From Alphaproteobacteria bacterium Ga0077535 (lineage in GTDB: Bacteria > Pseudomonadota > Alphaproteobacteria > Caulobacterales > Aquidulcibacteraceae), in the NCBI GenBank assembly GCA_001464425.1, contig LNEK01000018.1:1-64000 (forward strand): a stretch of DNA of 64,000 nt. The letters run 5' to 3'. The position numbers and the translations under genes are program-made. The notes under the pieces are model-generated. The model was not told the DNA's origin, searched no databases, and saw only the letters and a list, made by a program, of their open reading frames with translations. This document shows, in pieces, positions 24,077-32,083 of this stretch. The first letter of the stretch is position 1; every line of letters begins with the position of its first letter.

Positions 24077-24718
24077 ATGAGCCAAGGTGCAGCATCGACA
24101 TCCGGTGATCGCGGCGTCGCTCGCCGCCGGCTGTTCTTGGAAACCGCGCTACGAGTTTTCTGCGAGCGTGGTTATTCGCAAGTCAGCGTGAATGACATCG
24201 TGCAGCTGACCGGTGGTTCTCTTGCCACGCTCTATTCCCAGTTTGGCAATAAAGAGGGCCTGTTTCTAGCGGTCTTGGAGGAATGCAATGCGAGGCTCGC
24301 CGCGGATCTCTGCCCGGTAGCCGATCCATCGCTTGCGTTGCGAGCGGGCCTGCAGCGGATTGGGGAGCACTATCTTCGTCGCGCCTTGAGCGCGGAGTCG
24401 CGCCGGTTCTTCAAAATGATAGTTGCGGCGAGCGCCGATTTCCCGGCGGCCGCGAAGGAATGCCTTAGGGTTGGACCAAATCGCGTGGTCGAGACCGTCG
24501 CCGACTATTTGGAGAAGCGGGCTGCCAAGGAATCGGTGAAATTCGACGATGCGCACGCCGCTGCGATTGCGTTCTTCGCCTTGGTGCGCGGCCCCCACCA
24601 GTATCGGGCTACACTGGAGGACGACTATGGCCTGACTGACGATGAGATTTCCGACCATGTACGTTATGCGGTGAAGGTTCTGCTTGAGGGCGCGCCGTCG
24701 ATGGCGTCAGCCCGGTAG
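24077..24718 (+). CDS. TetR family transcriptional regulator
   Basis: A 213-residue TetR protein. The DNA-binding domain is at about residues 15-65 (LFLETALRVFCERGYSQVSV, then GGSLATLYSQFGNKEGLFLAVL). The remaining helices form a ligand and dimer domain resembling the AefR-like C-terminal class. No transporter or enzyme gene lies next to it, so its target is not evident. Confidence 0.88.
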   Translation: MSQGAASTSGDRGVARRRLFLETALRVFCERGYSQVSVNDIVQLTGGSLATLYSQFGNKEGLFLAVLEECNARLAADLCPVADPSLALRAGLQRIGEHYLRRALSAESRRFFKMIVAASADFPAAAKECLRVGPNRVVETVADYLEKRAAKESVKFDDAHAAAIAFFALVRGPHQYRATLEDDYGLTDDEISDHVRYAVKVLLEGAPSMASAR

Positions 24719-25022
24719 GTCGAGTTCTGGCCTGAGCCCGACAGAATTCGTGTCCCAGAGCTTTGCGCGGGGAGAGTCATGGTTGTGTTGTCACCGAGCG
24801 TGAAGGCAGGCTTGGAAGCCTGCTAGCCATGCTCGATGATTGCTCGTTCATGCTTCGCTCGGTCAGTCCAAATCGCTCGGCAAATTCCGTTCGTGCGAGC
24901 AAAAGGGCGGCACGATCGAACTCGTCTCGCTCTGGCTTGAAGTCAAAGAGGAGAACCGCATCGACCGGGGCGCCGCGTCGATCGCAGCGATCACGTTGCG
25001 GCGGGACGTGCGGACCATGGCC
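24719..25022. other. About 300 bp without a convincing gene, one short hairpin
   Basis: No frame here has a recognisable protein. A small inverted repeat, GCAGGCTT-GG-AAGCCTGC, sits near 24807-24824 and lacks a T-run. Nothing else stands out. Confidence 0.45.
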
Positions 25023-25508
25023 TCACGCGTCCCCATGCAGTGCGCGATAATCGCGCAGGATGCTCAAGATCAGTCTATGCACATCCTCACACGCGTTGTT
25101 CGTCTCCTTGATGGCGATGTTGAGCTTGCCGCAAATGCCAATCGGCGACGCGGCGACGATGGCTGGAAGCGCCTTGAGCAAGGCGCCGTTTTCGTCGCTA
25201 AGCACCTCAATGCGATCGTCGAGATCGTCCAACTCTCGGCTCTCAGGAAAGCGCCGTCGCTGAGCGCGCGTTAGCTTCATCCAGTTGTGCTCGCGATGCA
25301 GGCGGGCCTCCAACCGGCTCCATTGAACCGCGAGACGCTCATGTTCAGAGTTGCGCGCGAGCCAAGCGTGGCACGCGTCAGCAGCAGGATCAGCAGCGCG
25401 CGCTGCGCCAGGGAGGAGCGGCGTGGCGGCGGCTCCCAGGATCAGTCGGCGGGTAGGTTCGTTTCGGCACGCACTCGCGTTCGCCGCCGATGGTGGGCGT
25501 CGGGTCAT
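25023..25508 (-). CDS. Secreted protein of unknown function with a Tat-like signal
   Basis: A 161-residue protein. The N-terminus holds a twin-Arg sequence (TRRLILGAAATPLLPGAARA), which fits a Tat signal cleaved near residue 39. The mature part is helical and charged, with one pair of Cys residues near the end (GICGKLNIAIKETNNACEDV) that could form a disulphide. It is divergent from a small XRE gene, and repeats between them look like binding sites for that regulator. Confidence 0.6.
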   Translation of the reverse strand: MTRRPPSAANASACRNEPTRRLILGAAATPLLPGAARAADPAADACHAWLARNSEHERLAVQWSRLEARLHREHNWMKLTRAQRRRFPESRELDDLDDRIEVLSDENGALLKALPAIVAASPIGICGKLNIAIKETNNACEDVHRLILSILRDYRALHGDA

Positions 25509-25532
25509 TTGAGGTAACCTTCAGCTACAGGA

Positions 25533-25597
25533 GTCGCCTTTTAGTCCTTCTGGCCTTTTTGGTCAAACTAAAAGTGACTTGTGGCGCTAAAGGTGAC
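25533..25597. promoter_or_regulatory. Repeated operator-like motif between the Tat protein and XRE genes
   Basis: CTAAAAGTGAC (25568-25578) and CTAAAGGTGAC (25587-25597) are direct repeats 19 bp apart. An inverted version, GTCGCCTTTTAG, lies at 25533-25544. The last copy ends 2 bp before the XRE start codon. These are likely sites for the XRE protein acting on both divergent genes. Confidence 0.55.
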
Positions 25598-25599
25598 AT

Positions 25600-25842
25600 T
25601 TGCTGACGGCCGGACAAATCAGGGCAGCGCGCGGGCTTCTGAATTGGAGCCAACAGCAGCTTGCCGAGGCAACAAAGCTTTCTGTGCAGACCATCAAGCG
25701 GATGGAAGGCGCGCGCGGCCCATCGGGTAGCACGGAGGCGAATGTGGAGGCCGTTCGCCGAGCCCTGGAAGGTGCCGGCGTAATTTTCCTCGATCCCAAG
25801 TCGAGCAAAGATGGCGGCGCGGGCGTACGTTTGAAACGCTAG
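25600..25842 (+). CDS. Small XRE-family helix-turn-helix protein
   Basis: An 80-residue protein starting at TTG. It is an XRE domain (residues 4-65: QIRAARGLLNWSQQQLAEAT, then VQTIKRMEGARGP) with the short C-terminal strand VIFLDPKSS typical of an alphaproteobacterial subfamily. The direct repeats immediately upstream suggest self-regulation. Confidence 0.8.
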   Translation: MLTAGQIRAARGLLNWSQQQLAEATKLSVQTIKRMEGARGPSGSTEANVEAVRRALEGAGVIFLDPKSSKDGGAGVRLKR

Positions 25843-25895
25843 GTGGTTTGAGTAGCCGCGAGCGCTCGTTTCCAAGAGCACGCAGAGTGAGTGTT

Positions 25896-26330
25896 TTATT
25901 TAGCGCTCCTCGCGAGGAGAGAAGCGGCAAGTTCATCGATGCGAGCCAGAGGATAGGATGGTATCTCACTCGAACGGTGTGGCTGTTCTTCCGCAGTGTA
26001 AACCAGAGCGGCGCCGTTGAAGTCCCCTTGGATGAGCATCGTCCGCAGAGCGCGATAATCGACGGGTTCGATCCGCACGACGCAGCGTACAACGGTTAGA
26101 ACATCCCCAGCGGTCGAACTGAGCGCTAGGTCCATAGCTCGATCTGACTCCCGCACCCGGGCGAGGATATTTAGGCCGTGTGCTCTGAAATGTTCCTCGC
26201 AGAGGCGCGCCACATCACCGAGCGTGTCCGATCCAAACTGCGTTGCGTGTTTCATGGGGTCGAAGCCTATTTGCTCACGCCACGTATCAAATTGAAAGAT
26301 GCGGCCACGTCCCCCGACGAAGGTCAGCAC
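25896..26330 (-). CDS. Protein of unknown function, possible Mrr-type restriction endonuclease fold
   Basis: A 144-residue protein. After an N-terminal helical part, residues 55-115 show SDRAMDLALS, a hydrophobic strand ending in VVRCV, then VDYRALRTMLIQGDFNGAALVYT. That order (acidic strand, hydrophobic strand with a Cys, helix, strand ending in Tyr-Thr) recalls the Mrr catalytic fold. The usual Gln-x-Lys after the second strand is replaced by Arg-Cys-Val, so it may be inactive. A shorter relative lies at 10539-10745. It is divergent from traG. Confidence 0.5.
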   Translation of the reverse strand: MLTFVGGRGRIFQFDTWREQIGFDPMKHATQFGSDTLGDVARLCEEHFRAHGLNILARVRESDRAMDLALSSTAGDVLTVVRCVVRIEPVDYRALRTMLIQGDFNGAALVYTAEEQPHRSSEIPSYPLARIDELAASLLARSAK

Positions 26331-26454
26331 GCGGGCCGTAGGGAGATCAAGCGTTTCACGGAATTCCCGTAGCTAGGGAAACAACCTCTTGGCAATGGGC
26401 CCTTCGGCCCAATGACGCTGCGCGTCCCGGGGCTCAAGGTGGCTAGCGACGCCA

Positions 26455-28461
26455 ATGCGAGCGGACATGCGCAGCGCAATCATCATTGCCGTTTCAGTTT
26501 TGGTCGCGCTGATCGGAGCAGGCTCCGCCACGCAATATCTGGCGCAGGTTTTCGCGTATCAGCCGGCGCTGGGTGAACCGTGGATGAGAACGGAAGCCGG
26601 CGCTCTCTATGCGCCTTGGGCGGTGTTCGAATGGACTGAGCGCTGGGCAGATCGCTTTCCCAAGCCATTCGCGATCGCACGTCTCATCGTGCTCGCCGGT
26701 TTCGCGGCGAGCATTCTTGTCGCGGCTCTCGGGTTACGACAACGGCTCCAGCTCAAACCGTTCGGCAAAGACGCTTGGGCAAATTTCGCCGACATAGAGT
26801 CGGCCGGGCTCTTTGCAGAGCAAGGCGCCATCCTCGGCAGGTTCCAGGGTGAAATCCTGGCTTATGACGGGCTGGGCCATCAGATTCTGATCGGCGCTTC
26901 GCGTTCGGGCAAAGGCCGCGGGCACATCGTGCCGACGCTTCTGTCATGGAGCGGCTCAGCAATCGTGCTCGACGTAAAAGGAGAACTGGACCACGGCGAC
27001 CCCCGGCACGGCTTTCCGGGCGCGTCTGGGTATCGCGCGCTGTTGGGACCAGTCTTGCGCTTTGCGCCGACCCAGAGCTCATCCAATTGCTTCAATCCGC
27101 TCCTCGAAATTCGCAAAGGCGAAAACGAAGTCCGCGATGTCCAAAACGTGGTCGACATCATCGTCGATCCACACGGGCAAACACGCGGCGGCGAGCGGTT
27201 CTGGAATGACAGCGCCAAGAACATTCTGACCGGCGTCATCTTGCACGTGCTCTACACTGAACCGGTGGCGCGCAAAACGCTTGCGGTCGTGCGCGAAAAG
27301 CTCGCCGACCTCGACCGCGCCGCCGACGAGATGCGCTTGACGCTTCATCGCCTTAATCCGCGCACCAACATGCCAGAGGTGCACCCCGAAGTTCTGCACG
27401 CCTCCACCTCCTATCTAACCGGCGAGGAGCGCCTTCGCTCGGGCATCAAAGCAACTGCGGAATCCTTCTTTGGCATCTTCGCCGATCCGGTTGTGGTCGA
27501 GAAAACCACCCGCTCGGACTTTCGCATCGGCGATCTCATGTGCGGAGAGCGGCCGGTCACACTTTATCTCCAGCCGCCCCCGTCAGATGGCCCACGCCTC
27601 ATGCCGCTGATGCGTCTCTTCATCGGTCAGGTCGCGCGCACTTTGATGGAAGATCAGACCCGGGACGGCCATGGCCGTGAGAAGCGCCACCGCTTGTTGC
27701 TGATGCTCGACGAGTTTCCTCAACTCGGCCGTCTCGACTTCTTCGAAAAGATGATGGGCGCCATGGCCGGTTATGGCCTCAAAGCTTTCCTTGTGTGTCA
27801 GTCGCTCAATCACGTCATCAAAGCTTACGGTCGCGACAACGTCATCCTCGACAATTGTCATTGCGTGACCTCATTCGCGGCAGCCGATCCAGAGACCGCC
27901 AAACACATTGCGGAAATGGGCGGTGAAGTCTGGGAGATGCGCCCGCAGGAAAGCGAACATCGGCCTCGCTCAATCCTAGGTCCGCAGAAAGGCGCCATTA
28001 CCTATCGCGAAGAGCGCCGGCCATTGCTGCTGCCTGGAGACGTGCGCGGTCTTCCTCAAGACCAACAGCTCATTTTCGTTTCTGGTTGCAAGCCCATCCG
28101 CTCGAAGAAACTGCGCTTCGATCAGGAGCGGATCTTTGCAGAGCGCTTGCGGCCCGCCGCGCCCAGCGTCGCCGCGCTCGTACATGACAATGAGTGGCGC
28201 GACGTGCGCGCTCTCGGCCGCCTGGTGAAGGAGAAAAAGCCGGTGACGCCAGCGAAGCGGCCGGAGCCGTCAACGCCGCCCCGCGCGCAAACCGACTTGT
28301 TCGACGCGGATGAAGCGAAGGTTGCGCCGCCGACGCCGCCGACCGCGCCGCCACCGGCGCCCGCCGAAGCGGGGCCGAAGATCTCCGATCTGGCGCTCGC
28401 CAGCTTTTGCAATCCCGATGGCTCGCGGATGACCGAGCCGCCGCGCTCGAAGGGGATTTGA
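26455..28461 (+). CDS. traG: TraG/VirD4-type conjugation coupling protein
   Basis: A 668-residue coupling ATPase. Two N-terminal transmembrane helices (about 5-30 and 75-98) precede the NTPase domain with Walker A GASRSGKGRG (about residue 146) and Walker B LLLMLDEFPQLGRL (about 418). The C-terminus after about residue 590 is a Pro/Ala-rich tail. It would hand the relaxosome DNA to the Trb channel. It heads the Trb cluster, 5 bp before the next gene. No relaxase gene is visible beside it. Confidence 0.93.
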   Translation: MRADMRSAIIIAVSVLVALIGAGSATQYLAQVFAYQPALGEPWMRTEAGALYAPWAVFEWTERWADRFPKPFAIARLIVLAGFAASILVAALGLRQRLQLKPFGKDAWANFADIESAGLFAEQGAILGRFQGEILAYDGLGHQILIGASRSGKGRGHIVPTLLSWSGSAIVLDVKGELDHGDPRHGFPGASGYRALLGPVLRFAPTQSSSNCFNPLLEIRKGENEVRDVQNVVDIIVDPHGQTRGGERFWNDSAKNILTGVILHVLYTEPVARKTLAVVREKLADLDRAADEMRLTLHRLNPRTNMPEVHPEVLHASTSYLTGEERLRSGIKATAESFFGIFADPVVVEKTTRSDFRIGDLMCGERPVTLYLQPPPSDGPRLMPLMRLFIGQVARTLMEDQTRDGHGREKRHRLLLMLDEFPQLGRLDFFEKMMGAMAGYGLKAFLVCQSLNHVIKAYGRDNVILDNCHCVTSFAAADPETAKHIAEMGGEVWEMRPQESEHRPRSILGPQKGAITYREERRPLLLPGDVRGLPQDQQLIFVSGCKPIRSKKLRFDQERIFAERLRPAAPSVAALVHDNEWRDVRALGRLVKEKKPVTPAKRPEPSTPPRAQTDLFDADEAKVAPPTPPTAPPPAPAEAGPKISDLALASFCNPDGSRMTEPPRSKGI

Positions 28462-28466
28462 GCGCC

Positions 28467-28916
28467 ATGCCGCGCAAGGGCATCACGGTCTATCTGACGC
28501 GCGATCTCGAAGTCAAAATCGAGAAGATTGCTCGCGATCAGCACCGGTCGGAATCGTCAGTCATCGCCGAGGCGGTGCGTGCACGCTATGCTGGCCGAGA
28601 TGGCGACCCGCTGCCGCCGGTCAGCGAACAGCGGAACGCAAGCCGTCTCGACGCGCGCCTCGATAAGGTCATCGGCGAGGGGCTCATCGTCAAAGAAGTG
28701 TTGCTGCTCTTCATCCGCGTGTGGCTCGAACACAATCCTCCGATAGACGAGGCGCTGGAAGACAGCGCCGCCGCGAGTGCGGAGGCCCGGTTCGAGCGGT
28801 TCCTCCAAATGGTCGCCAATGCTTTGCGAGGCGGGCGCTCGATCAGCGGCGGCAATGTGCCGAACGGCGAGGACGCGGCCAGCGCCGGCGGAGACTTTGG
28901 AGCAACGGCGCCATGA
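28467..28916 (+). CDS. Ribbon-helix-helix (CopG-like) protein of the conjugation cluster
   Basis: A 149-residue protein. Residues 1-45 form a ribbon-helix-helix domain (GITVYLTRDLEVKIEKIARDQ, then SESSVIAEAVR). The middle is helical and hydrophobic, and the tail is rich in Gly and Ala. Genes of this type are usual between traG and trbB in Trb clusters of alphaproteobacteria, where they may regulate the operon or bind the transfer region. It overlaps trbB by 4 bp (ATGA). Confidence 0.82.
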   Translation: MPRKGITVYLTRDLEVKIEKIARDQHRSESSVIAEAVRARYAGRDGDPLPPVSEQRNASRLDARLDKVIGEGLIVKEVLLLFIRVWLEHNPPIDEALEDSAAASAEARFERFLQMVANALRGGRSISGGNVPNGEDAASAGGDFGATAP

Positions 28917-29836
28917 GCGGCGATGGATATGCGCTCGTTTCGGCACGCCGCCGCTCAGCCTTGGTGCGCGCGCTGGGCCCGGCCGTCGCGCATGCCTTAG
29001 GCGAAGCCGACGTTGTTGAGGCGCTGGTGAACGCTGACGGTCGCTTGTGGCTCGATCGATTGGGACGGGGCCTTGAACCGACTGCGCACACACTTTCGAT
29101 CGCGGAGCGCGAAACCGCCATTCGTTTGCTGGCGCACGAAGCGGGCGAAACCGTGGGAGCCGAACGCCCGGCGCTCTCGACTATTCTCCCGGATAGTGCG
29201 GCCAGGGTGCAGGCGCTGCTTCCGCCGCTCGTCGAGGCGCCGGTGATCGCCATCCGTAAACGTCCGTCGCGTATTTTTGAACTCGACGACTATGTGACAG
29301 CTGGCATCGCAACAAGGGCTCAAGCCGATGTCTTGCGCGCAGCCGTGGCGCACCGGCGAAATATTATCGTCGCAGGCGGCACAGGATCCGGGAAGACGAC
29401 CCTGCTAAATGCCTTACTTGCCGAAACACCTTTCCTCACAGCACGCGTCATCATTTTGGAAGACACTTGCGAACTTCATTGCGCCAGCCCCAACAGCGTG
29501 CAAATGCTGACCAAGAGAACCGAGCCGCAAACGTCGATGCGCGATCTGGTCAAGATGACGCTCCGGCTGCGCCCCGATCGGATCGTGGTTGGGGAGGTTC
29601 GCGACGGTGCGGCGCTTGAGGTTCTCAAAGCGTGGAATACCGGGCATCCCGGCGGGCTGCTTACTCTGCACGCCAACTCAGCCGCAGATGCGTTGCCGCG
29701 GCTAGAGGACTTGGCGATGGAGGCAAGTGCTGCGCCGCCCACACGGCTCATCAACGCGGCCGTGGATATGGTTGTGTTCATCGCCCGCACAGAGACCGGC
29801 CGTAGCATCACTGAGATTGTGCAGCACCGGCTCTGA
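28913..29836 (+). CDS. trbB: TrbB/VirB11-type secretion ATPase
   Basis: A 307-residue hexameric ATPase of the T4SS. It shows Walker A GGTGSGKTTLLNALLAET (about residues 152-170), the acidic Walker B region RPDRIVVGEVRDGAALEVL, and the His box around NTGHPGGLLTLHAN. The start is the ATG overlapping the CopG-like gene; a longer open frame upstream is a shadow. It energises pilus assembly and substrate transfer. A 227-bp gap follows before trbC, unlike the tight spacing elsewhere. Confidence 0.93.
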   Translation: MSGDGYALVSARRRSALVRALGPAVAHALGEADVVEALVNADGRLWLDRLGRGLEPTAHTLSIAERETAIRLLAHEAGETVGAERPALSTILPDSAARVQALLPPLVEAPVIAIRKRPSRIFELDDYVTAGIATRAQADVLRAAVAHRRNIIVAGGTGSGKTTLLNALLAETPFLTARVIILEDTCELHCASPNSVQMLTKRTEPQTSMRDLVKMTLRLRPDRIVVGEVRDGAALEVLKAWNTGHPGGLLTLHANSAADALPRLEDLAMEASAAPPTRLINAAVDMVVFIARTETGRSITEIVQHRL

Positions 29837-30063
29837 TTGCGAATCGACGTTTCAAACATCACCACACTGCAAACAATACGCAACGCGCTCACCGCGCGCA
29901 GTGCGACGCGTCCTATTCTCGGAGTGCAACTCGCGAGGTGTGACGAGGTGTTTGCGCGCGCTGTGAGAGCACGCGTCGGCGGCTGCGCGCAAAGCTTGAA
30001 AGCCGTTTCGTCGTGCGCGTCTTCGTGGAAACTATCCTCAACAGGCCTCTGCGAGGCGGGGAT

Positions 30064-30381
30064 ATGACGATGCGTAAGGTCAACGCACAAGCAGCAGCTC
30101 TAACAATCACGATCATCGCGATTGCAGGACCAGCTTATGCGTCCGGCTCGGGCATGCCGTGGGAAGGGCCGCTCGAACAGATTGTCGATTCGATTACGGG
30201 ACCGGTGGCGCGCGCCGCCGCTGTCATCGCGATCGTCATTGCCGGTGTCACCATCATCTTTTCCGAAGGCGGTGGCGGCGTGCGCAAACTCGCCTTCGTG
30301 GGCCTCGGCATCGCCGTCATGTTTGCGGCGGTTTCTTTCTTTTTGGATTTCTTCGGCTTCGCCGGCGGGGCGCTGATCTGA
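30064..30381 (+). CDS. trbC: TrbC/VirB2-type pilin
   Basis: A 105-residue prepilin with a signal peptide (residues 1-27, ending AYAS), then two hydrophobic helices (about 50-66 and 77-100) around a basic Gly-rich turn (EGGGGVRKLAF). It would be the major pilus subunit. The ATG at 30064 is chosen because it gives the signal peptide directly; the upstream open codons do not look like protein. Confidence 0.88.
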   Translation: MTMRKVNAQAAALTITIIAIAGPAYASGSGMPWEGPLEQIVDSITGPVARAAAVIAIVIAGVTIIFSEGGGGVRKLAFVGLGIAVMFAAVSFFLDFFGFAGGALI

Positions 30382-30434
30382 CAGCGCACGGCTGAAGCCG
30401 CTTTGAGTGAGTGACAACGACAGAGGAGGTCTTC

Positions 30435-30701
30435 GTGAACGACGAAGAGCCAGACGGATACGCCATGCCTTTGCGCACCAGCTTGACACGCCCCATTCTG
30501 TTGGGGGGCGTGCCGCGCGCCTTCGCAATCCTCAACGCCACCATCGGCGCGGCGATCGGCTTTGGCCTGCAGCAGCCGTTCGTCGGCTTGCCACTCTGGA
30601 CCGTGTTGCAAGGCGCCGCTGCGTGGGCGGCCGCGCGCGATCCCTGGTTTCTCGAAACTTGGCCGCGGCACTTGGCCAAGCCCGTCTATCTCGGAGCGTG
30701 A
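30435..30701 (+). CDS. trbD: TrbD/VirB3-type conjugation protein
   Basis: An 88-residue inner membrane protein with two hydrophobic segments (AFAILNATIGAAIGFGL and LWTVLQGAAAWAAA) and the family start of a polar segment followed by TSLTRPILLGGVPR. A very good ribosome binding site (GAGGAGG, 30423-30429) points to the GTG at 30435; the frame is open further up at 30411. It is coupled to trbE, which follows 5 bp later. Confidence 0.87.
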   Translation: MNDEEPDGYAMPLRTSLTRPILLGGVPRAFAILNATIGAAIGFGLQQPFVGLPLWTVLQGAAAWAAARDPWFLETWPRHLAKPVYLGA

Positions 30702-30706
30702 CGCGT

Positions 30707-32083
30707 ATGCTTGATCTTCGCCCTTACGCTTCGACCGGCGCCAAGCTCGCGGACTTCTTGCCCTGGGCTGCGCTGATTGCCCCCGGCGTGGTCTTAAACA
30801 AGGACGGCGCGTTTCAGCGAACGCTCGCATTTCGCGGCCCTGATCTAGATTCCGCCGTCGCCGCCGAACTCATGGGGGCGAGCGGCCGATTGAACAACGC
30901 CTTCCGCCGCTTCGGTTCGGGTTGGTGCTTTCACGTCGAAGCGCGCCGCTCGCCGGCGCCTGGCTATCCCGATAGCGAGTGGCCTGACGCAGTGTCGTGG
31001 CTGATCGACGAAGAACGTCGCGCTGTATTCGAGACGGCCGGCGCGCGCTTCGAGAGCCGTTATTTCCTCACGCTCGCTTGGCTGCCGCCAGCCGAGCGGC
31101 AGGGCAAGCTCGAGAACCTGGTTTTCGAAGGCGGCGCTGAGACCACATCGTCGATTGACTATCGCCGCCACCTCGAACGCTTCTGCCAAGAAGCCGATCA
31201 GTTCATGGCGCTGCTCGAAACCGCAATGCCAGAGGCGCGCTGGCTCACCGACGAAGAGACGCTCACCTATCTCCACGACTGCGTCTCTGACCGGCCTCAC
31301 CGCGTGGGTGTGCCTGAAACACCATTCCATCTCGATCAATTGCTGACCGACGCGCCACTTGTCGGCGGACTCGCGCCAAAGCTTGGCGGGCGCCATCTCA
31401 AAATTATTTCGATCCGCAGCTTCGTTACCGAAACCGAACCTGGATTGCTCGATCAGCTCAACCGCCTGCCGATTTCGTACCGCTGGGTGACCCGCTCTCT
31501 TCCCCTCGATCGAGAAGAAGCGCGCCGCGAACTCGAGAAGATCCGCAAGCGCTGGTTCTCCAAGCGCAAGGGTTTGCTCACGCTATTGCGCGAGGCGCTC
31601 TTCCGCGAAGAGGCGGCGCTCCTCGACAATGACGCGGCGAACCAAACCGAAGACGCCGACGTTGCGCTGCAAGAACTCGGCGCAGATGCCGTCTCAGCGG
31701 GATACGCCACTCTGACCATCACGGTCGCTGAGGCCGACGAAGAGCAGGCGAACGAAGCTGTCCGGCAGGTCCAGCAGGTCGCCGACGCATTGGGCTTCGT
31801 TACGCAAGTCGAAAGCGTCAACGCCGTCGAGGCCTGGCTCGGCAGCTTGCCAGGCCAAGCTTATGCCGACGTACGCCGGCCCCAGCGCGGTGTGGGCGGG
31901 GCCGGAGCGCAACGCCCATCTCAACGCACCGCCGCTCATGCTCACCGCGACCGATGGCGCGACGCCCTTTCGGCTCGACCTTCATGTCGGCGATGTCGGC
32001 CATACTATGATTGTAGGGCCAACGGGCGCCGGCAAATCGGTGCTGCTCGCGACACTCGCGGCGCAATGGCTCCGTTACGTTGA
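30707..32083 (+). CDS. trbE: TrbE/VirB4-type ATPase, N-terminal part, frameshifted
   Basis: From 30707 to about 31882 the frame encodes the N-terminal CagE/TrbE domain of TrbE, ending in AWLGSLPGQAYADVRRP. After that the protein is nonsense up to a stop at 32083, while the true sequence goes on in another frame (SAVWAGPERNAHLNAP). In intact TrbE about a dozen residues (a segment like STLNLAHLMP) stand between these two parts. They are missing here, so a deletion of roughly 38 bp shifted the frame. Either the gene is dead or the assembly is wrong at about 31880. Confidence 0.85.
   Translation: MLDLRPYASTGAKLADFLPWAALIAPGVVLNKDGAFQRTLAFRGPDLDSAVAAELMGASGRLNNAFRRFGSGWCFHVEARRSPAPGYPDSEWPDAVSWLIDEERRAVFETAGARFESRYFLTLAWLPPAERQGKLENLVFEGGAETTSSIDYRRHLERFCQEADQFMALLETAMPEARWLTDEETLTYLHDCVSDRPHRVGVPETPFHLDQLLTDAPLVGGLAPKLGGRHLKIISIRSFVTETEPGLLDQLNRLPISYRWVTRSLPLDREEARRELEKIRKRWFSKRKGLLTLLREALFREEAALLDNDAANQTEDADVALQELGADAVSAGYATLTITVAEADEEQANEAVRQVQQVADALGFVTQVESVNAVEAWLGSLPGQAYADVRRPQRGVGGAGAQRPSQRTAAHAHRDRWRDALSARPSCRRCRPYYDCRANGRRQIGAARDTRGAMAPLR

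Noticed and set aside
24077-24718. TetR gene as regulator of the efflux operon
   Set aside because: The efflux operon has its own MarR genes and operators, and the TetR gene is more than 1 kb away behind an unrelated gene with no matching palindrome.
26147-26157. CTCCCGCACCC resembling the tRNA-fMet tail, possible left attachment site
   Set aside because: The match is only 11 bp, lies inside the coding sequence at 25896-26330, and does not extend beyond the core as the copy at 48923 does.
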